A stretch of DNA of 5,811 nt, taken from NCBI GenBank assembly GCA_023431055.1, contig JAEYXX010000107.1, forward strand, positions 1 to 5,811, written 5' to 3'. The first letter of the stretch is position 1. Each line of letters begins with the position of its first letter. The DNA is from Pseudomonadota bacterium. GTDB lineage: Bacteria; Pseudomonadota; Gammaproteobacteria; Pseudomonadales; Pseudomonadaceae. This document shows positions 1 to 5,811 of this stretch, one piece after another. The notes beneath the pieces are model-generated. The model worked only from the letters and a program-made list of their open reading frames with translations, made no database searches and had not been told where the DNA came from. Made by a program: the position numbers and the translations under genes.

Positions 1-124
1 TAGGCGAGGCAGGCAAGACAAGGCGAAAACAGCCGAAAAAGCGCAGTTTACGTGCTGTAAATGAGCATTTTGAGGCTGTTTTTAACGCAGTATTGCCAAC
101 GCAGGTAGTTTTTCAACAGCCTGC
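1..124. repeat. Structured non-coding repeat-like element, possibly continuing left of the window
   Basis: No credible gene lies here. The stretch folds back on itself in nested layers. GGCAA (12-16) pairs with TTGCC (93-97), AAAACAGCC (26-34) with GGCTGTTTT (74-82), and TTTAC (47-51) with GTAAA (57-61) around a 5-base loop. A second small inverted repeat, GCAGG (101-105) and CCTGC (120-124), closes the right side and overlaps the last base of the dehydratase stop codon. AACAGCC occurs twice in direct orientation (28-34 and 115-121). It is AT-richer than the flanking genes. This organisation is typical of dispersed intergenic repeats or miniature elements in Pseudomonas. I cannot show copy number from one window. 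It could also act as a transcript end for the leftward gene, although no clear U-tract terminator is seen. Confidence 0.5.
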
Positions 125-1278
125 TAAGCGCGTTTGCCGACCTCTGCCTGCTGCACCGTCCAACCGGCCACCTGCTCGCTCAGGCTAAGACCCAGGCCCG
201 GACGGGTCGGTACCTGCATGCGTCCGTCGCGAATTTCCAGGCGCTCGTTGAACAGCGGCTCCAGCCACTCGAAATGCTCGACCCAAGGCTCGCGCGTATG
301 ACTGGCGGCCAGGTGCACGTGCAGCTCCATGGCGAAGTGCGGTGCCAGGGTCATGCCGGCCTGCTCGGCCAGGGTCTGCACGCGCAGGTATGGGGTGATG
401 CCGCCGACACGCGGCGCATCGGGCATGAGGAAATCGGCGCCACGCTGGCGGATGAACTCCCAATGCTCGGCCGGGCTGGTGAGCATCTCGCCGGTGGCGA
501 TTGGCGTATCGAACAGACGCACGAGCTCGGCGTGGCCTTCAGCGTCGTAGCAGTCCAGCGGCTCCTCGATCCAGATCAGGTCGAAGGGCTCCAGACGACG
601 GCACATGCGCCGTGCGGTCGGGCGGTCCCATTGCTGGTTGGCGTCGACCATCAGCGGGAAGCTCTCGCCCAGATGCTCACGCACCGTGCTGACGCGGTGA
701 ATATCCAGCGCCCAGTCAGGCTGGCCGACCTTGAGCTTGATACCGCCGATACCCTTCTCGCGGGAGATATCGGTGTTCTTCAGCAACTGGTCGAGCGGCG
801 TATGCAGGAAGCCGCCAGAGGTGTTGTAGCAGCGTACCGAATCACGATGACTACCGAGCAAACGTGCCAGCGACAAGCCACTGCGGCGCGCCTTGAGATC
901 CCACAGGGCGACGTCGAAGGCGCCGATGGCCTGGCTCGCCAGGCCGCTGCGACCGACCGATGCGCCGGCCCAGCACAGCTTGTCCCACAGCTTGGCGATA
1001 TCGCTGGGATTTTCGCCGATCAGGTTCGGCGCCACTTCCAGCGCATGGGCGAACTGGCCGGGGCCACCAGCACGCTTGGAGTAACTGAAACCGAGGCCAC
1101 GATGGCCATCGCGGGTCTCGATCTCGGCAATCAGGATGGCGATCTCGGTCATCGGCTTCTGCCGGCCGGTGAGCACCTTGGCATCGCTGATCGGGTTAGC
1201 CAGCGGCAGGGCTACCGAACGCAGGCTCAGCCAGGCAATGCGGTCGTCATCGGCGCGTGGGGTGGCGTTATCAGTCAT
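124..1278 (-). CDS. L-talarate/galactarate dehydratase (enolase superfamily, mandelate racemase subgroup)
   Basis: This 384-residue cytoplasmic Mg-dependent enzyme is expected to dehydrate galactarate (and epimerise/dehydrate L-talarate) to 5-keto-4-deoxyglucarate, the entry step of aldaric acid catabolism. From memory it closely resembles Salmonella STM3697 (TalrD/GalrD), including the motifs SDAKVLTGRQKP (31-42), GFSYSKRAGG (63-72), WAGASVGRSG (103-112) and CYNTSGGFLHTPLDQ (150-164). The capping domain spans about 1-145 and the barrel follows. Catalytic residues are all visible: K181 and K183 (KLK), metal ligands D212, E238 and E264, and the H314-D287 dyad. All fit the recalled STM3697 numbers (K197, D226, E252, E278, H328, D301) with a constant offset of 14. 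The ATG at 1278 is chosen because GAGGAAG precedes it. An in-frame TTG at 1359 would add 27 low-complexity residues and has no support. The gene stands alone, divergent from the chemoreceptor gene. Specificity among aldarates is inferred from similarity. Confidence 0.87.
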   Translation of the reverse strand: MTDNATPRADDDRIAWLSLRSVALPLANPISDAKVLTGRQKPMTEIAILIAEIETRDGHRGLGFSYSKRAGGPGQFAHALEVAPNLIGENPSDIAKLWDKLCWAGASVGRSGLASQAIGAFDVALWDLKARRSGLSLARLLGSHRDSVRCYNTSGGFLHTPLDQLLKNTDISREKGIGGIKLKVGQPDWALDIHRVSTVREHLGESFPLMVDANQQWDRPTARRMCRRLEPFDLIWIEEPLDCYDAEGHAELVRLFDTPIATGEMLTSPAEHWEFIRQRGADFLMPDAPRVGGITPYLRVQTLAEQAGMTLAPHFAMELHVHLAASHTREPWVEHFEWLEPLFNERLEIRDGRMQVPTRPGLGLSLSEQVAGWTVQQAEVGKRA

Positions 1279-1283
1279 GACTT

Positions 1284-1290
1284 CTTCCTC
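1284..1290 (-). promoter_or_regulatory. Ribosome binding site fixing the dehydratase start
   Basis: On the minus strand GAGGAAG lies 5 bases upstream of the ATG at 1278-1276. This is the only good Shine-Dalgarno match near a start codon of this frame, and it supports the 384-residue product over the longer TTG-started reading. Confidence 0.75.
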
Positions 1291-1339
1291 GTGATGAACT
1301 CGGCACCCTGTGGGCCGCCGAAAATGGACAACCCGAGTC

Positions 1340-1367
1340 AGATTAAGATGATTGCGCAATCATTCAA
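1340..1367 (-). promoter_or_regulatory. Candidate sigma-70-type promoter of the dehydratase gene
   Basis: Read on the minus strand, TTGAAT (1367-1362) and TAATCT (1345-1340) are separated by 16 bases. The -35 matches TTGACA at 4 of 6 positions. The -10 keeps the three most conserved bases (T1, A2, T6). A start near 1333 would give a leader of about 55 bases. The 16-bp palindrome fills the spacer, the classic place for repressor control. The boxes are weak matches, so this is an inference. Confidence 0.35.
1348..1363. promoter_or_regulatory. Perfect 16-bp palindrome, probable operator
   Basis: ATGATTGCGCAATCAT is identical to its own reverse complement over 16 bases with no loop, so it suits a dimeric DNA-binding protein rather than an RNA hairpin. 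The centre is CG, as in many LacI/GalR-family operators, but GntR or other families cannot be excluded. It lies 69 bases upstream of the dehydratase ATG and inside the spacer of the candidate promoter. It is also 135 bases upstream of the chemoreceptor ATG. No regulator gene is in the window, so the binding protein is unknown. Confidence 0.55.
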
Positions 1368-1426
1368 GCATCGAAATGATCTGCTGCCCCTGACTGATCC
1401 GGCACCGCGACAACTCGTCTAGACAT

Positions 1427-1455
1427 TTCACAAATCTGCAACATTCGCCTACTAC
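1427..1455 (+). promoter_or_regulatory. Candidate promoter of the chemoreceptor gene
   Basis: TTCACA (1427-1432, 5 of 6 to TTGACA) is followed after exactly 17 bases by TACTAC (1450-1455, a poor -10). Transcription would begin near 1462, which would leave the alternative GTG start at 1463 without a leader and so favours the ATG at 1499. I did not find a convincing FliA (sigma-28) flagellar-type promoter here, although many Pseudomonas chemoreceptor genes use one. Confidence 0.3.
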
Positions 1456-1485
1456 GCTGAGCGTGTCCCGCCACGCCTGGCTTCC

Positions 1486-1489
1486 GAGG
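1486..1489 (+). promoter_or_regulatory. Ribosome binding site fixing the chemoreceptor start
   Basis: GAGG ends 9 bases before the ATG at 1499. The upstream GTG at 1463 lacks a comparable site, and its 12 extra residues would put charged and proline-rich sequence ahead of a normal receptor N-terminus. Confidence 0.65.
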
Positions 1490-1498
1490 CACCTCGTC

Positions 1499-3124
1499 AT
1501 GTTCCTGCAAAAATCCCTGCGCGCGCAGATTCTCGCCCTGCTCGGCGGCAGTCTGGCGCTGATTCTGATCACCGCGCTGGCCTGCTTCAGCTTTCTTTCC
1601 AGCGGCATGCAGTCCTATCGTGGCCTGCTCGATGGGCCATTGGAGTCCTCGCGACTGATCGACGCGGCCAACGTCGAATTCAAGATTCAGGTGCAGGAGT
1701 GGAAGAACGTCCTGCTGCGCGGCAAGGACAACGCCAACCTGCAACGTTACTGGAGCCAGTTCGAAGCGCAGGAGCGCAAGGTGCAGGACATCCTCGGCCA
1801 ACTGGCTCAGGTCGCCACCGCTGATCCGGCGCTGAAGGCGCAGGTCGAGCGCTTGCGCAGCGAGCACCAGGCCCTCGGTGGAAACTACCGCAAGGGCCGC
1901 GATGCCTTCGTGGCTGCCGGTGCCGACGCCACGGCAGGCGATCAGGCCGTAAAAGGTATCGACCGCGCAGCCAGCGAGCAGATGAGTGCACTGGTCGAGC
2001 AGTTGCGCCAGAACAGCCTGAGCCAGGCCGAACAGATCAACACCAGTGCCGCGCGCACCATTTTCGCTAGCACCGTGTTGATGCTGGTCGCCGCGCTCAT
2101 CATCGCCCTGTTCAGCCTGTGGCTGGTCAACCGCAACCTGATCATTCCCATCCGCCATCTGATCGGCCATGTCGATCAGCTCAGCCAGGGTCGCTTCGGC
2201 CAACGCGTGGAAAGCACCCGCCAGGATGAGCTGGGCCTGATGGCGCGCGCCGCGAACACCCTGCGCGATTTTCTCGCCAGCACCAGCGAGCGCCTGCACC
2301 AGAGTACGCAGAACCTCGACAGCGCCAGCAGCGAACTCAACGCCATCGCCTCACGCATGACCGAGGGCGTCAGCGAGCAGTTCGAGCGCACCGATCAGGT
2401 CGCCACGGCCATGCACGAGATGTCCGCCACCGCCCAGGAAGTGGCACGGCATGCCGCCGATGCCGCGCACGCGGCCAACGATGCCGACGACTCGGCACGC
2501 CAGGGCAGCACGGTGATGCAGTCGACCATCGCCACCATCACCGACATCCGCGGCGAGATTGCCAACACCGCGGAAGTGATCCGTCGCCTGGAAAGCGACA
2601 GCGGGCGTATTGGCAAGGTGCTGGAAGTGATTCGCGGCATCGCCGAGCAGACCAACCTGCTGGCGCTCAACGCGGCCATCGAAGCGGCTCGGGCCGGCGA
2701 GCAGGGCCGCGGTTTCGCCGTGGTCGCCGACGAGGTGCGCCACCTCGCCCAGCGTACCGCCGAGTCCACCGCCGAGATCAACCAGATCATCGATACCGTG
2801 CAGAGCGGCGCGCTGAATGCCGTGCGCGCCATCGAGAGCGGCCAGCAGCGCAGCGAACAAGGCGTTACCCAGGTCACCGAGGCCGGCGCCATGCTGCAGC
2901 GTATCACCGAGGCGGTGGAAGCCATTCGCGACATGAACCAGCAGATCGCCACGGCAGCCGAGGAACAGACCTCGGTGGCCGAGGACATCTCGCGTAACCT
3001 CACCGAGCTGACCGCCATTGCCAGTGCCAATCAGGACAACGTCGAACGCACGCAGATGGCCAGCCGCAACCTGCATGACATGTCCGGGCAACTGGGTGAA
3101 GTGACCCGTCGCCTGGGCGCCTGA
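1499..3124 (+). CDS. Methyl-accepting chemotaxis protein (transmembrane chemoreceptor)
   Basis: This 541-residue inner-membrane receptor signals ligand state to the CheA/CheW array. TM1 is about residues 10-33 after a short basic N-terminus ([10 protein letters not shown]). A largely helical periplasmic sensor of about 150 residues (34-187) fits the four-helix-bundle class and includes the motif [10 protein letters not shown] (66-75). TM2 is about 188-210. HAMP runs about 211-262, with P217 and the DELG signature at 243-246. The coiled-coil signalling domain fills the rest. Its hairpin tip holds [18 protein letters not shown] (383-400), with E395 and R398 matching E. coli Tsr E385/R388, then [12 protein letters not shown]. 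The distance from HAMP proline to tip is about 14 residues longer than in Tsr, suggesting the 40-heptad class common in pseudomonads. There is no C-terminal CheR-tethering pentapeptide; the protein ends EVTRRLGA. The ligand cannot be read from sequence. It is monocistronic by context, divergent from the dehydratase and followed by a hairpin. Confidence 0.95.
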   Translation: MFLQKSLRAQILALLGGSLALILITALACFSFLSSGMQSYRGLLDGPLESSRLIDAANVEFKIQVQEWKNVLLRGKDNANLQRYWSQFEAQERKVQDILGQLAQVATADPALKAQVERLRSEHQALGGNYRKGRDAFVAAGADATAGDQAVKGIDRAASEQMSALVEQLRQNSLSQAEQINTSAARTIFASTVLMLVAALIIALFSLWLVNRNLIIPIRHLIGHVDQLSQGRFGQRVESTRQDELGLMARAANTLRDFLASTSERLHQSTQNLDSASSELNAIASRMTEGVSEQFERTDQVATAMHEMSATAQEVARHAADAAHAANDADDSARQGSTVMQSTIATITDIRGEIANTAEVIRRLESDSGRIGKVLEVIRGIAEQTNLLALNAAIEAARAGEQGRGFAVVADEVRHLAQRTAESTAEINQIIDTVQSGALNAVRAIESGQQRSEQGVTQVTEAGAMLQRITEAVEAIRDMNQQIATAAEEQTSVAEDISRNLTELTAIASANQDNVERTQMASRNLHDMSGQLGEVTRRLGA

Positions 3125-3136
3125 GCCCCCTCGTGA

Positions 3137-3157
3137 TCCGGCACTCAAGGTGCCGGA
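3137..3157 (+). terminator. GC-rich hairpin after the chemoreceptor gene, weak terminator candidate
   Basis: TCCGGCAC (3137-3144) pairs perfectly with GTGCCGGA (3150-3157) around the loop TCAAG, starting 12 bases past the chemoreceptor stop. Position and stem suit an intrinsic terminator, but the following bases (CGGTCCTTGC) lack a U-tract. It may terminate weakly, stabilise the mRNA end, or be a protein-binding site. Its GGCAC/GTGCC core recurs at 3206-3219 over the downstream promoter. Confidence 0.45.
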
Positions 3158-3187
3158 CGGTCCTTGCGACAACGTTGGCCGAGACTT

Positions 3188-3216
3188 TTGACAGCGGCGA
3201 TAACTGGCACTAATGT
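3188..3216 (+). promoter_or_regulatory. Sigma-70-like promoter of the efflux genes
   Basis: A perfect TTGACA (3188-3193), an ideal 17-base spacer and TAATGT (3211-3216), which keeps the three most conserved -10 bases, lie 52 bases before the adaptor ATG. Transcription would start near 3223. It is the best promoter match in the window and indicates that the efflux genes are transcribed separately from the chemoreceptor gene. Confidence 0.5.
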
Positions 3217-3219
3217 GCC
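3206..3219. promoter_or_regulatory. Inverted repeat over the efflux promoter -10, candidate operator
   Basis: GGCAC (3206-3210) and GTGCC (3215-3219) flank TAAT and cover the -10 box. RND efflux operons are usually held by a local TetR- or MarR-type repressor, and this position would block polymerase. The arms are only 5 bp, so chance is possible. No regulator gene is adjacent. Confidence 0.35.
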
Positions 3220-3267
3220 TCTCTTGCCTATTCCCAGGCTCTTCCCCGCTTGCCAAGGAAACGGAAT

Positions 3268-4422
3268 ATGTTGCTCCGTCGCATGCTCATCATGCTCGGC
3301 GTGGTACTCGTCGTGGTGCTCGCCCTCGCCGCCTACAAAGGCTTCTCCATCTACCAGCAGATCCAGATGTTCTCGGCGCCGCAGCCGGCCATCAGCGTGT
3401 CCGCCGCGCATGCCGAGGAACAGCCGTGGCAGGGTCGTCTACCGGCCATCGGTACGCTCAAGGCATTCCAGGGCGTGGACCTGGCCGCAGAGGTCGACGG
3501 CATCGTCCGCGAGGTGATGTTCGAGTCGGGGCAGAAGGTCGCCCAGGGCCAACCGCTGATCCAGCTCGACAGCGAAGTGGAGCGCGCCAGCCTGGCTACT
3601 GCCGAAGCCGAGCGCAGCCTGGCCCAGGTCGAGTTCGAGCGCGGGCGCAGCCTGGTCAGCCGGCAGAACATCTCCAAGAGCGAGTTCGACCGTCTGTCCT
3701 CGACACTGCAGAAGGCCAGCGCCAGCGTCGCGCAGTTCAAGGCGCAGCTGGAGAAGAAGCGCATCAGCGCACCGTTCGCCGGCACCATCGGCATTCGCCA
3801 GGTCGACACTGGCGACTACCTCTCGCCGGGCGCCACCATCGCCACCCTGCAGGACCTATCGCGCCTGCACGTCGACTTCTTCCTGCCCGAGCAGCGCGCG
3901 CCACAGCTGCAGGTCGGCCAGCCGGTACGGCTGAGCGTCGCCGCCTACCCCGGCGAGCAGTTCGAAGGCCGCATCGCCGCGATCAACCCCAAGGTGGAGA
4001 ACGAAACCCGCAACCTGCAGGTGCGCGCCACCCTGAGCAACCCGGACGAGAAACTGCTGCCGGGCATGTTCGCCAACCTGGAAGTGCTGCTGCCGGATGA
4101 CCAGCCGCAGATCGTCGTACCGGAAACCGCCATCACCTACACCCTCTACGGCAACTCGGTGTACGTGGTGAAGGAAAAGCAGGACGACGACGGCAAGACG
4201 ATCAAGGATGCAGACGGCAAGGCTCAGTTGATGGTCGAACGGCGCTTCGTCGAGACCGGCGAGCGGCGTACCGGCCGCGTGGTGATCCTCAAGGGCCTGC
4301 AGGCCGGCGAGCAGGTGGTCACCTCCGGCCAGCTCAAACTGGATAACGGTGCCCACGTCGCCATCGTTGCCGACCCGGCGCTGCAGCTCAAAGCAAACGA
4401 ACCGGCCGCCACCGCGCAATAA
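3268..4422 (+). CDS. RND efflux pump periplasmic adaptor (membrane fusion protein)
   Basis: This 384-residue adaptor of the AcrA/MexA (HlyD-like) class would bridge the inner-membrane RND pump and an outer-membrane channel. The N-terminus has a single hydrophobic segment (about 6-23) after MLLRR. There is no lipobox cysteine, so it is probably anchored by this helix rather than a lipid. The lipoyl/barrel-sandwich halves lie at about 57-100 (GTLKAFQGVDLAAEVDGIV, 62-80) and 165-195 (APFAGTIGIRQVDTGDYLSPG, split across 168-188). The alpha-helical hairpin lies between them (103-164). The beta-barrel is about 199-275, and the membrane-proximal domain about 280-370. A hydrophilic, Asp/Lys-rich insertion (302-319) sits in the last domain. 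The ATG at 3268 is preceded by AAGGAA (3255-3260) at a 7-base spacing. The upstream TTG at 3250 is disfavoured because the Shine-Dalgarno would lie inside it. The gene pairs with the pump at 4637; substrate is unknown. Confidence 0.93.
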   Translation: MLLRRMLIMLGVVLVVVLALAAYKGFSIYQQIQMFSAPQPAISVSAAHAEEQPWQGRLPAIGTLKAFQGVDLAAEVDGIVREVMFESGQKVAQGQPLIQLDSEVERASLATAEAERSLAQVEFERGRSLVSRQNISKSEFDRLSSTLQKASASVAQFKAQLEKKRISAPFAGTIGIRQVDTGDYLSPGATIATLQDLSRLHVDFFLPEQRAPQLQVGQPVRLSVAAYPGEQFEGRIAAINPKVENETRNLQVRATLSNPDEKLLPGMFANLEVLLPDDQPQIVVPETAITYTLYGNSVYVVKEKQDDDGKTIKDADGKAQLMVERRFVETGERRTGRVVILKGLQAGEQVVTSGQLKLDNGAHVAIVADPALQLKANEPAATAQ

Positions 4423-4525
4423 CGTTAGCGTCCAGTAAGGCTGCTCAACCAAGCGTCGACCAAGCGCGACCAGTCCACTCACCATCGGGGGAGTAAGGTC
4501 AGGAAGAGGAGAAACGGGCAATCAT

Positions 4526-4601
4526 CTGCTGATTCCGCCCCACTCCCCCCGCCTCTCCCCGATAAATGGGAGAGGGGCGCAAAACGCGCGCAACTGCTGA
4601 T
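4526..4601. repeat. Short hairpin segment bounded by 8-bp direct repeats, miniature-element candidate
   Basis: CTGCTGAT occurs at 4526-4533 and again at 4594-4601. The 60 bases between them contain a C-tract and the inverted repeat CCTCTCCC (4552-4559) / GGGAGAGG (4568-4575), with an 8-base loop. This looks like a small insertion with a target duplication, or a REP-like dispersed repeat. Hairpins of the CCTCTCCC/GGGAGAGG type are common between genes in pseudomonads and xanthomonads (general knowledge, not checked). In addition, GGGGGAGT (4487-4494) can pair with ACTCCCCC (4542-4549), giving an alternative longer-range fold. Just upstream, CCAAGCG is tandemly repeated (4449-4455 and 4460-4466). 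Confidence 0.45.
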
Positions 4602-4606
4602 AGACA

Positions 4607-4624
4607 GGCCGCCGCAGGGCGGCC
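4607..4624 (+). promoter_or_regulatory. mRNA hairpin abutting the pump gene ribosome binding site
   Basis: GGCCGCC (4607-4613) pairs perfectly with GGCGGCC (4618-4624) around GCAG. The very next bases are the Shine-Dalgarno AAGGAA (4625-4630). Such an all-GC stem touching the ribosome site could tune pump translation relative to the adaptor, or protect a processed 5' end. There is no U-tract, so it is not a normal terminator. The regulatory role is inferred. Confidence 0.4.
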
Positions 4625-4636
4625 AAGGAAATATCC

Positions 4637-5811
4637 ATGGCTTTTACCGATCCTTTCATCCGCCGCCCGGTGCTGGCCACCGTGGTCAGCCTGCTGATCG
4701 TCCTGCTCGGTTTCCAGGCGTTCAGCAAGCTGGTCATTCGCCAATACCCGCAGATGGAAAACGCCCTGATCACGGTGACCACCGCCTACCCCGGTGCCAA
4801 CGCCGAAACCATTCAGGGCTACATCACCCAACCGCTGCAGCAGAGCCTGGCCAGCGCCGAAGGCATCGACTACATGACCTCGTCGAGCCAGCAGAACCTG
4901 TCGACCATCTCCATCTATGCGCGCATCGGCGCCAACAGCGACCGTCTGTTCACCGAGTTGCTGGCCAAAGCCAACGAGGTGAAGAACCAGCTGCCGCAGG
5001 ACGCCGAAGACCCGGTGCTGTCCAAGGAGGCGGCCGACGCCTCGGCGCTGATGTACGTCAGTTTTTACAGCGACGAGCTGTCCAACCCGCAGATCACCGA
5101 CTACCTGTCACGGGTGATCCAGCCGAAGCTGGCCACCCTGCCCGGCATGGCCGAGGCGCAGATTCTCGGCAACCAGGTGTTCGCCATGCGCCTGTGGCTG
5201 GACCCGGTGAAGATGGCTGCCTACGGCGTCACCGCTGGCGACCTCAACAGCGCCGTGCGCAAGTACAACTTCCTCTCCGCCGCCGGCGAGGTGAAGGGGC
5301 AGTACGTGGTCACCAGCATCAACGCCAGCACCGACCTGAAATCGGTCGATGCCTTCGGCGCGATTCCGTTGAAGACTGTCGGCGACACCCGCGTGCTGGT
5401 ACGTGACATCGCCCGCGTGGAAATGGGCGCGGCCAACTACGACTCGATCAGCTCCTTCGACGGCATTCCCTCGGTGTACATCGCCATCAAGGGCACGCCG
5501 AGCGCCAACCCGCTGGATGTGATCAAGGAGGTGCGCAACGCCCTGCCGGAGCTGGAGGCGCAGTTGCCGCCGAACCTCAAGGTGGCCATCGCCTACGACG
5601 CCACGCTGTTCATCCAGGCATCCATCGACGAAGTGGTGAAGACCCTGGCCGAAGCGGTGCTGATCGTCATCGTCGTGGTCTTCCTGTTCCTCGGCGCCTT
5701 CCGTTCGGTACTGATCCCGGTGATCACCATTCCGCTGTCGATGATCGGCGTCTTGTTCTTCATGCAGCTGATGGGCTACTCCATCAACCTGCTGACCCTG
5801 CTGGCGATGGT
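4637..5811 (+). CDS. RND multidrug efflux pump permease, N-terminal part (cut by window edge)
   Basis: An open frame runs from the ATG at 4637 to the last base without a stop: 391 codons plus two bases of a protein normally about 1020-1050 residues long. It belongs to the AcrB/MexB-type HAE-1 family of proton-driven inner-membrane pumps. Visible parts are the signature start FTDPFIRRPVLATVV (3-17), TM1 (about 10-29) and the first periplasmic porter region (about 30-330, with QYPQMENALITVTTAYPGA at 36-54). TM2 (about 336-355) and TM3 (about 361-380) follow, and the start of TM4 (LLTLLAM, 385-391). The paired proton-relay aspartates of TM4 fall just past the end. AAGGAA (4625-4630) lies 6 bases before the ATG. 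The adaptor gene precedes it by 214 bases, an unusually long gap for this pair. Substrate and exact orthology (for example to a named Mex pump) cannot be assigned. Confidence 0.95.
   Translation, partial: MAFTDPFIRRPVLATVVSLLIVLLGFQAFSKLVIRQYPQMENALITVTTAYPGANAETIQGYITQPLQQSLASAEGIDYMTSSSQQNLSTISIYARIGANSDRLFTELLAKANEVKNQLPQDAEDPVLSKEAADASALMYVSFYSDELSNPQITDYLSRVIQPKLATLPGMAEAQILGNQVFAMRLWLDPVKMAAYGVTAGDLNSAVRKYNFLSAAGEVKGQYVVTSINASTDLKSVDAFGAIPLKTVGDTRVLVRDIARVEMGAANYDSISSFDGIPSVYIAIKGTPSANPLDVIKEVRNALPELEAQLPPNLKVAIAYDATLFIQASIDEVVKTLAEAVLIVIVVVFLFLGAFRSVLIPVITIPLSMIGVLFFMQLMGYSINLLTLLAM

Noticed and set aside
1..124. Integron attC site or CRISPR repeat
   Set aside because: I could not find the paired core sites of an attC, and there are no regularly spaced identical repeats with unique spacers.
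1298..1338. ACTCGG (1298-1303) and CCGAGT (1333-1338) inverted repeat in the dehydratase leader as a riboswitch-like stem
   Set aside because: Only 6 bp with a 29-base loop and no sign of an aptamer core or terminator, so chance pairing is likely.
1279..1359. N-terminal extension of the dehydratase from a TTG at 1359
   Set aside because: The extra 27 residues do not resemble the family, the TTG lies within the palindromic operator candidate, and the ATG at 1278 has a clear ribosome site.
274..1422. Long plus-strand open frame of 382 codons opposite the dehydratase
   Set aside because: It is the antisense shadow of a gene with all catalytic residues intact. Its product shows no recognisable domain and long frames of this sort are expected in GC-rich DNA.
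1463..1498. GTG start for the chemoreceptor adding 12 residues
   Set aside because: No Shine-Dalgarno precedes it, it coincides with the predicted transcription start, and the ATG at 1499 gives a standard receptor N-terminus.
2351..3256. Long minus-strand open frame (301 codons) opposite the chemoreceptor 3' part
   Set aside because: It mirrors the repetitive helical signalling domain, giving a Gly/His/Leu-rich product with no family resemblance.
3213..4100. Plus-strand open frame of 295 codons overlapping the adaptor gene
   Set aside because: It is an Arg/Ala-rich out-of-frame reading of the adaptor, which itself has a full domain set and a ribosome site.

Overview
The window reads as chromosomal DNA from a GC-rich gammaproteobacterium, most likely a Pseudomonas (perhaps the mendocina/oleovorans group). 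This rests on codon use, on the gene families present and on the style of the intergenic repeats. It is inference, because no marker gene is present. There are four protein genes and no gene-free stretch longer than about 220 bases. I see no tRNA, rRNA, CRISPR array, transposase or phage gene.

Layout. Bases 1-124 hold a folded, non-coding repeat that touches the stop codon of the first gene and may continue to the left. Bases 124-1278 (minus strand) encode an enolase-superfamily sugar-acid dehydratase of the L-talarate/galactarate type, with every catalytic residue in place. A 220-base divergent region (1279-1498) carries a perfect 16-bp palindrome placed where it could control the dehydratase promoter, plus a plausible promoter for the next gene. 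Bases 1499-3124 (plus strand) encode a complete methyl-accepting chemotaxis protein. The 143-base gap that follows contains a GC hairpin and a good sigma-70-like promoter with an inverted repeat over its -10 box. Bases 3268-4422 encode the periplasmic adaptor of an RND efflux pump. After a structured 214-base spacer, bases 4637-5811 hold the first 391 codons of the RND inner-membrane pump, cut by the window edge.

How the genes fit together. The adaptor and pump form a two-gene efflux unit. No outer-membrane channel or regulator gene is visible, so the pump either borrows a channel or has one downstream. The dehydratase would feed galactarate or talarate into the 5-keto-4-deoxyglucarate route to central metabolism. 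The chemoreceptor is transcribed away from it, and a link to sugar-acid sensing is possible but unproven. The protein genes are members of known families. The less explained parts are intergenic: the repeat at the left edge, the palindrome at 1348-1363, the paired GGCAC/GTGCC inverted repeats before the efflux genes, and a 60-base hairpin segment flanked by 8-bp direct repeats between adaptor and pump.
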